Assembly (NCBI GenBank): GCA_016183145.1
Contig: JACPFE010000375.1
Coordinates: 1-11,088, forward strand
Direction of reading: 5' to 3'
Source of the DNA: Deltaproteobacteria bacterium
Lineage (GTDB): Bacteria > Desulfobacterota > Binatia > UBA9968
DNA: 11,088 bases
Both the position numbers and the translations under genes were made by a program. The notes under the pieces are model-generated. The model was not told the DNA's origin. It worked only from the letters and a program-made list of their open reading frames with translations, and did not search any database. Below, one piece after another: positions 7,281 to 11,088 of this stretch. The stretch's first letter is position 1. Each line of letters starts with the position of its first letter.

Positions 7281-7435
7281 ACCACGAAGGACCTAGCGTG
7301 ACAATGCCGCGACCGAAACTCGGAATATCTCCCGCAAAGACGCCAAGGCCGCAAAGGTCGGAAAAAATGGTGAAAATAACTCGTAAGAATATTTATCTTT
7401 CCCCACCGAACTTAGCGCCTTTGCGCCTTAGCGGG
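7281..7435. repeat. Intergenic repeat: approximately 30-base imperfect inverted repeat plus a unit shared with 9363-9394
   Basis: CCCGC-AAAG-rich arm 7331-7361 is complementary to 7406-7435 (about 25 of 30 positions, one gap), with an AT-rich 44-base loop. Ahead of it, 7281-7312 aligns without gaps to 9363-9394 (25 of 32 positions; six of the seven differences are transitions, with shared core ACCTAGCG and GCCGC). The CGCAAAG/CTTTGCG phrasing recurs at 9716-9773, so these are members of one family. It lies between the amidohydrolase and carboxyltransferase copy 2. Confidence 0.65.
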
Positions 7436-7458
7436 ATGAAATTCCGAGGTTCTGAACA

Positions 7459-8928
7459 GTGACTCACGACGGCATTAGATTCGTCGACACGACGATCCGT
7501 GACGGCCACCAGAGCCTGTGGGCGGAGAATATGACCACGGGCATGATGTTGCCGGTCGCGGAGGCGATGGACCGGGCGGGTTTTGACGCCATCGAGCTGA
7601 TTTCCAGCTCGCATCTCAAGAAATGCGTGCGCGAATTGAAAGAAGACCCCTGGGCGCGGGTGAAGCTCGTCAGCCAGCGGATTACTCACACGCCGGTCCG
7701 GCTCAACGCCGGACGCTTCAGCGCCTTCGACCTCACGCCCAAATCGATGTACCGCCTGTTCATGGAGCGGATGGCCGCCAACGGTATCCGCGAGGCGCGC
7801 ATCTCGGAAGAATGGAACGAGATGCAAGGCTGGCAGTGGAAAGTCAATGTCGCCCGCGACGTCGGTATCAATCCGGTGCCGAACATCATCTATTCGGTCT
7901 CGCCGAAGCACACCGACGAATACTTCGCCGAGCGCACGCGCCAGGCCGCCTCGCTCAAAGTCAACAGGCTCTGTCTTAAGGACCCAGGCGGCCTGCTCAC
8001 GCCGGATCGACTAAAGACTTTGGTGCCGATTATTTTTAAGAATGCCGGCGGCATCCCCGTCGAGCTGCACACACATTGCACGACGGGGCTCGGCCCGCTC
8101 TGCTGCCTCGAAGCGGTCAATCTCGGCATCAAGATCGTCAACACCGCGCTGCCGCCGCTGGCGGACGGCTCGTCCAATCCGTCGCTTTTCAACGTGGCGA
8201 AAAACCTGCGCGCCCTTGGCTACAAGACGCTGATCGACGAGGAATCGCTCAAGCCGGTATCGGATCATTTCACCTACATCGCCAAACGCGAAGGCTTTCC
8301 CATCGGCGCGCCGGTGGAATACGACTACTCGCAATACCAGCACCAGGTGCCCGGCGGGATGATCTCGAACCTCCGCTTCCAACTCCGCAAAGTCGGCATG
8401 GAGCACAAGATCGACCAGGCCTTGGAAGAAACCATGCGGGTGCGCGCCGAGCTTGGCTACCCCATCATGGTGACGCCGCTATCGCAGTTCGTCGGCAGCC
8501 AGGCGGCGATCAACGTGATCGTCGGCGAGCGTTATAAAGAAGTCACCGACCAGATCATTCAATACGCTTTGGGATACTGGGGGGGCGAAGGCGCCGATTT
8601 GATGGACCCAGAAGTCAAAGCCAAGATTCTCGACCGGCCGCGCGCTAAGGAGTGGGCCGAGCGGCCGCCGCCGGAACCGACGGTCCAGGAGCTGCGCAAG
8701 AAGATGAACGCCGAAAGTGTCTCGGACGAAGAATTCCTGCTGCGCTGGAACTTGAACGTCGATGAGATCGCAACGATGCGCGCCGCCGGCGCGCCTAAAG
8801 AATATCTCACGGCGCGCCAGCCGCTGGTAAACTTGCTCGACGCCTTGAGCAAACGCAAGGACTACCGCCAGATCGTCATCCAGAAGGGCGAAATGGTCGT
8901 ATCTCTCGAAAGAGGCGCGGTGATTTAA
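7459..8928 (+). CDS. Carboxyltransferase-domain protein (oxaloacetate decarboxylase alpha / pyruvate carboxylase-B superfamily), copy 2
   Basis: Protein of 489 residues, paralogous to the 4692-6149 product (about 74% identical over the first 87 aligned residues, counted by hand, lower near the C-terminus). Metal ligands are kept: Asp15 in TTIRDGHQS, Lys174 in LCLKDPGGLL, His204/His206 in ELHTHCTTG. So are HQVPGGMISNL and VTPLSQFVGSQA. Like copy 1 it has no biotinyl domain and carries AGRFS where LLRGxN is expected. The tail ends IVIQKGEMVVSLERG, comparable to a first biotinyl-type strand but stopping there. The start is GTG at 7459 with GAGG nine bases ahead; its N-terminus lines up with copy 1. 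Most differences lie in helices at the barrel rim and the C-terminal domain, as expected for two subunits or two specificities after duplication. Confidence 0.85.
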   Translation: MTHDGIRFVDTTIRDGHQSLWAENMTTGMMLPVAEAMDRAGFDAIELISSSHLKKCVRELKEDPWARVKLVSQRITHTPVRLNAGRFSAFDLTPKSMYRLFMERMAANGIREARISEEWNEMQGWQWKVNVARDVGINPVPNIIYSVSPKHTDEYFAERTRQAASLKVNRLCLKDPGGLLTPDRLKTLVPIIFKNAGGIPVELHTHCTTGLGPLCCLEAVNLGIKIVNTALPPLADGSSNPSLFNVAKNLRALGYKTLIDEESLKPVSDHFTYIAKREGFPIGAPVEYDYSQYQHQVPGGMISNLRFQLRKVGMEHKIDQALEETMRVRAELGYPIMVTPLSQFVGSQAAINVIVGERYKEVTDQIIQYALGYWGGEGADLMDPEVKAKILDRPRAKEWAERPPPEPTVQELRKKMNAESVSDEEFLLRWNLNVDEIATMRAAGAPKEYLTARQPLVNLLDALSKRKDYRQIVIQKGEMVVSLERGAVI

Positions 8929-8937
8929 ACGTCGCGG

Positions 8938-8965
8938 GTAGGGGCAAGGCATGCCTTGCCCCTAC
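8938..8965. repeat. Perfect 28-base palindrome
   Basis: The 14-base half GTAGGGGCAAGGCA is followed without spacer by its exact reverse complement. It begins ten bases after the stop codon of carboxyltransferase copy 2 and ends 21 bases before the DUF423 start. There is no T-run, so it is not a classical terminator. GTAGGGGC-type palindromes are recurrent intergenic repeats in several bacterial phyla. An ATG at its centre (8951) is in frame with the next gene but is not a credible start. Confidence 0.85.
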
Positions 8966-8986
8966 AACAGATCGACCGTACATCCC

Positions 8987-9352
8987 ATGGACCGCTTCTT
9001 TTTCGCCGCCGGATCGTTGATGGCCTTTATCGGTGTTGCTCTCGGAGCATTCGCCGCCCACGGCCTCAAGTCGCGTCTCCCGCCTGACATGCTGACGATC
9101 TTCGAAGTCGGCGTGCGCTATCAGATGTATCACGCATTCGGGCTGATCGCCGTTGCTTGGTGCGTCTCGCGCTGGCCGCAAAGCAGCGCGCCGCTGGCGG
9201 GCTGGTCCTTTATCTTCGGCATCGTGATCTTTTCCGGCAGTCTCTATCTTCTTAGCATCACCGGAGCGCGCTGGCTCGGCGCGATCACGCCGGTGGGCGG
9301 GGTGGCTTTCTTAATCGGCTGGCTTCTCCTCGCCTGGACGGTCTGGCGATAG
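8987..9352 (+). CDS. DUF423 family small membrane protein (YgdD-like)
   Basis: Integral membrane protein of 121 residues, the usual DUF423 length. Family motifs in order are GAFAAHGLK (20-28), YQMYHAFGL (45-53), SGSLYLL (83-89) and TPVGGVAFLIGW (101-112). Four membrane segments are expected: about residues 3-25, 46-62, 72-91 and 97-119. Function of the family is not established. I chose ATG 8987 (MDRFFFAAGS), because it matches the family N-terminus; the earlier ATG at 8951 lies inside a palindrome and would add 12 non-homologous residues. No clear Shine-Dalgarno precedes either. It is 58 bases after carboxyltransferase copy 2 and may be read from the same transcript. Confidence 0.85.
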   Translation: MDRFFFAAGSLMAFIGVALGAFAAHGLKSRLPPDMLTIFEVGVRYQMYHAFGLIAVAWCVSRWPQSSAPLAGWSFIFGIVIFSGSLYLLSITGARWLGAITPVGGVAFLIGWLLLAWTVWR

Positions 9353-9500
9353 AAGAAGTTTGACCGCAAAGAACCTAGCGCGGCAAAGCCGCAAACAAAT
9401 AAGCGAAGACAGTTTGCACCACGAAGTGGGCCATGATCTTACGCTCGCCCACTGAGAATGAAAATGGAGGGTTTCCTTCCACAGGGTGCCCTCCTCGACT

Positions 9501-9576
9501 CGTCATTCCCGCGCACGCGGGAATCCAGGTTTGTTGCGCCGAATTAGCCTGGATACCCGCTTTCGCGGGTATGACG
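9501..9576. repeat. REPIN-like element: two hairpins in inverted orientation
   Basis: Arm one contains stem ATTCCCGC/GCGGGAAT (9505-9512, 9517-9524; loop GCAC). Arm two contains ATACCCGC/GCGGGTAT (9553-9560, 9565-9572; loop TTTC). The arms, 9501-9529 and 9548-9576, are reverse complements at 25 of 29 positions. CGTCATTCCCGC...CGGGAATCCAG repeats of this kind are widespread in proteobacteria and often produce spurious IPAFAGMT peptides. The 18-base centre is unrelated sequence. Confidence 0.85.
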
Positions 9577-9715
9577 GAACCCAGGCGGGCCTCTTGGTTC
9601 TCATCCCCAAACTCGTGATGTTCGTGGTGAGCATAGGGTTCGGGGTATGTTTCAAGCAGCGGGAATAACCATTGGAAAGTTTGCGCAAGCCGCGAAAACT
9701 TTCATGGATAGCAAT

Positions 9716-9761
9716 GCAAAGTACGCAAAAGAGGAAAAACCCTTGTCTTTGCGACCTTTGC
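9716..9761. repeat. CGCAAAG/CTTTGCG hairpin
   Basis: GCAAAGTACGCAAAAGA (9716-9732) is nearly complementary to TCTTTGCGACCTTTGC (9746-9761), with a 13-base loop. It abuts the outer arm of the nested region, and the CTTTGCG phrase repeats three times at 9-10 base spacing (9747-9771). It belongs to the same family as 7331-7435. Confidence 0.5.
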
Positions 9762-9834
9762 GTTCTTTGCGGTTAATGAGCTTTGTCCTCCTCGTCGCGT
9801 TGACTGTCCATAGGCCTTCGCGTAACTTGAGCCT

Positions 9835-10953
9835 GTGATCGTCGGCGTTCCCAAAGAAATCAAAACCGAGGAGAACCGCGTCGCGGTTACGCCCACTGGC
9901 GTTGCCGCCTTCGTCGCTCGCGGCCACAGAGTTCTAATCGAAAGAGGCGCCGGTGCCGGCAGCGGCCTCACGGATCGCGCTTACGAAGGGGCCGGCGCGA
10001 CGCTGGTGGACTCGGCGCAGGAAGTTTGGCAGCAGGCGGACTTGATCATGAAGGTCAAGGAGCCGCAGCCGTCGGAATTTTCACTGCTGCGCCCTGGGAT
10101 GATTCTTTTCACCTATTTACATCTCGCCGCCAACGAAACCGTCACGCGCGTCCTGCTGGACAAAAAAGTCACGGGCATCGGCTACGAAACCATCCAGCTC
10201 CATGACGGCTCGCTGCCGCTGCTCACGCCGATGAGCGAGATCGCCGGGAAACTTGCGATTCAAGTCGGCGCCTGGTGTCTGCAGGCTGAAAACGGCGGCC
10301 GCGGCATTCTTCTCGGCGGTGCATCCGGCGTGCGTCCGGGCAAGGCCGTGATTCTGGGCGCCGGGATTTCCGGCACAGCCGCCTGCCAGGTCGCTAGCGG
10401 GGTGGGAGCCTACGTCAGCATTCTCGACATCAATCCTTCGAAGCTCCGCTACGTCCACGATATCCTCGGCGGCCATGTTACGACTCTCATGTCGAACCGC
10501 GCCAACGTCGAGGAAGAAGTCGTCGATGCGGACCTGGTGATCGGCGCGGTGTTGATCCCCGGCGCTAAGACGCCCAAGCTGATTACGCGCTCGCTCGCCA
10601 AACGGATGAAGCCCGGCTCGGCCCTAGTGGACATTTGCATCGATCAAGGCGGCTGCGCCGAGACCTCGCGGCCGACCACGCATCGAGAACCGATCTACAT
10701 CGAGGAGGAAGTCGTCCATTACTGCGTGACCAACATGCCGGCGATCGTCCCCAATACGTCGACTTACGCGCTGACCAACTCGACGCTGTCTTATGGGTTG
10801 GTGCTGGCGAACCGGGGTTTTCCGCAAGCCCTCGCCAGAAACAAGGCGCTGGCCAAGGGACTGAACACCTTTGGCGGCAAAGTTACGCACGAAGGGGTGG
10901 CGACGGCGTTCAACCTTCCGTTGACGCCGGTCGAGGAGGTGATTCGCCCATGA
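9835..10953 (+). CDS. ald: Alanine dehydrogenase
   Basis: NAD-dependent L-alanine dehydrogenase of 372 residues, full length for the family; it interconverts L-alanine with pyruvate and ammonium in the cytoplasm. The start is GTG at 9835, giving MIVGVPKEIK, which matches the family N-terminus exactly; the Shine-Dalgarno is weak. Residues corresponding to those known in the Mycobacterium enzyme are at the same numbers: Arg15 (ENRVAVTP), Lys75 (MKVKEP), His96 (TYLHLA) and Asp270 (VDICIDQGG). The nucleotide-binding motif is GAGISG (175-180), followed by Asp198 (ILDIN), which fits NAD preference. NMPAIVPNTST and ALTNSTL are also family hallmarks. It overlaps the next gene by ATGA, so the two are translationally coupled. 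Production or use of pyruvate gives a loose metabolic link to the carboxyltransferases upstream. Confidence 0.96.
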   Translation: MIVGVPKEIKTEENRVAVTPTGVAAFVARGHRVLIERGAGAGSGLTDRAYEGAGATLVDSAQEVWQQADLIMKVKEPQPSEFSLLRPGMILFTYLHLAANETVTRVLLDKKVTGIGYETIQLHDGSLPLLTPMSEIAGKLAIQVGAWCLQAENGGRGILLGGASGVRPGKAVILGAGISGTAACQVASGVGAYVSILDINPSKLRYVHDILGGHVTTLMSNRANVEEEVVDADLVIGAVLIPGAKTPKLITRSLAKRMKPGSALVDICIDQGGCAETSRPTTHREPIYIEEEVVHYCVTNMPAIVPNTSTYALTNSTLSYGLVLANRGFPQALARNKALAKGLNTFGGKVTHEGVATAFNLPLTPVEEVIRP

Positions 10954-11088
10954 GGCTGGTCACACGCGCGGCTTTCGACGGCCTCGTGTGCGGCGCGCTC
11001 ATCACAAAATTCGAACGGATCGATTCCTATCTTTTCGTGGAACCCAAATTCATGCAGGATGGCCTGGTGGAAATCCGTGCCGGCTACA
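10950..11088 (+). CDS. DHH-type/exopolyphosphatase-like phosphoesterase, N-terminal part (cut by window end)
   Basis: An open frame starts at the ATG that overlaps the ald stop codon (ATGA) and runs off the window after 46 codons. GAGGAGG lies 10 bases ahead, inside ald. The residues begin MRLVTRAAFDGLVCGALI and continue FVEPKFMQDGLVEI. This matches from memory the N-terminus of a family annotated as exopolyphosphatase-like DHH proteins (MRLVTRxDFDGLVCA..., with KDMQDG). In DHH enzymes the first Asp of the SDxDG-like motif binds metal; here the segment reads AAFDG, so only one Asp is kept. Function is tentative because the catalytic DHH motif lies beyond the window. Confidence 0.7.
   Translation, partial: MRLVTRAAFDGLVCGALITKFERIDSYLFVEPKFMQDGLVEIRAGY

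Larger units (their letters stand above)
9363..9773. repeat. Three-level nested inverted-repeat region filling the gap before alanine dehydrogenase
   Basis: This gene-free stretch of about 480 bases (9353-9834) holds nested complementary pairs. The outer pair is ACCGCAAAGAAC (9363-9374) with GTTCTTTGCGGT (9762-9773). The middle pair is CACCACGAA (9417-9425) with TTCGTGGTG (9621-9629). The inner pair is a 29-base REPIN-like pair (9501-9529 with 9548-9576). All are centred roughly around 9520-9570. Its first 32 bases resemble 7281-7312. Short frames inside (for example one reading IPAFAGMT) are translations of the repeat and not genes. I see no convincing promoter in 9774-9834. Confidence 0.65.

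Noticed and set aside
9433..9688. Short frames reading RLVIPAHAGIQ and IPAFAGMT
   Set aside because: They are translations of the REPIN-like hairpins on both strands; this peptide pattern is a well-known artefact of such repeats.

Overview
The window is a GC-rich stretch of a bacterial chromosome. An orphan NMT1-type ABC substrate-binding protein, an ACMSD-type amidohydrolase, unusual carboxyltransferases and dense intergenic palindromes are a combination I associate with uncultivated soil or groundwater lineages of the former Deltaproteobacteria (Binatota/Desulfobacterota-like) or Rokubacteria/Tectomicrobia. No rRNA or other taxonomic marker is present, so this placement is only an inference. 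I see no tRNA, rRNA, CRISPR array or phage module.

Left part (1-3432), all on the minus strand. It holds a 5'-truncated ORF6N-domain gene whose homology stops at a GGGGACA-type repeat. Next is a two-gene unit encoding an isochorismatase-fold cysteine hydrolase and, 17 bases downstream, an exported NMT1/SsuA-type substrate-binding protein, with a fair sigma70-like promoter in front. A TauE/SafE-family membrane exporter follows.

Right part (3582-11088), all on the plus strand. The order is: a kelch-repeat lipoprotein; a carboxyltransferase of the oxaloacetate decarboxylase alpha/pyruvate carboxylase-B superfamily; an amidohydrolase-2 enzyme; a second, closely related carboxyltransferase; a small DUF423 membrane protein; alanine dehydrogenase; and the start of a DHH/exopolyphosphatase-like gene overlapping it by ATGA. 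The core is the carboxyltransferase-amidohydrolase-carboxyltransferase block at 4692-8928. Both carboxyltransferases keep the metal-site residues (Asp, Lys, His-x-His) and the late VTP threonine. Both lack a biotinyl domain and share changes at positions that normally contact pyruvate/oxaloacetate. A decarboxylation or carboxyl-transfer step on a different acid, shared with the ACMSD-like amidohydrolase, is a reasonable guess but unproven.

The spaces between the plus-strand genes are filled with structured repeats: a nested palindrome with 9-base tandem arrays at both ends (6171-6317), an approximately 30-base inverted repeat (7331-7435), a perfect 28-base palindrome (8938-8965), and a three-level nested inverted repeat with a REPIN-like core (9363-9773). 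Related copies of one repeat lie on both sides of the second carboxyltransferase and the DUF423 gene.
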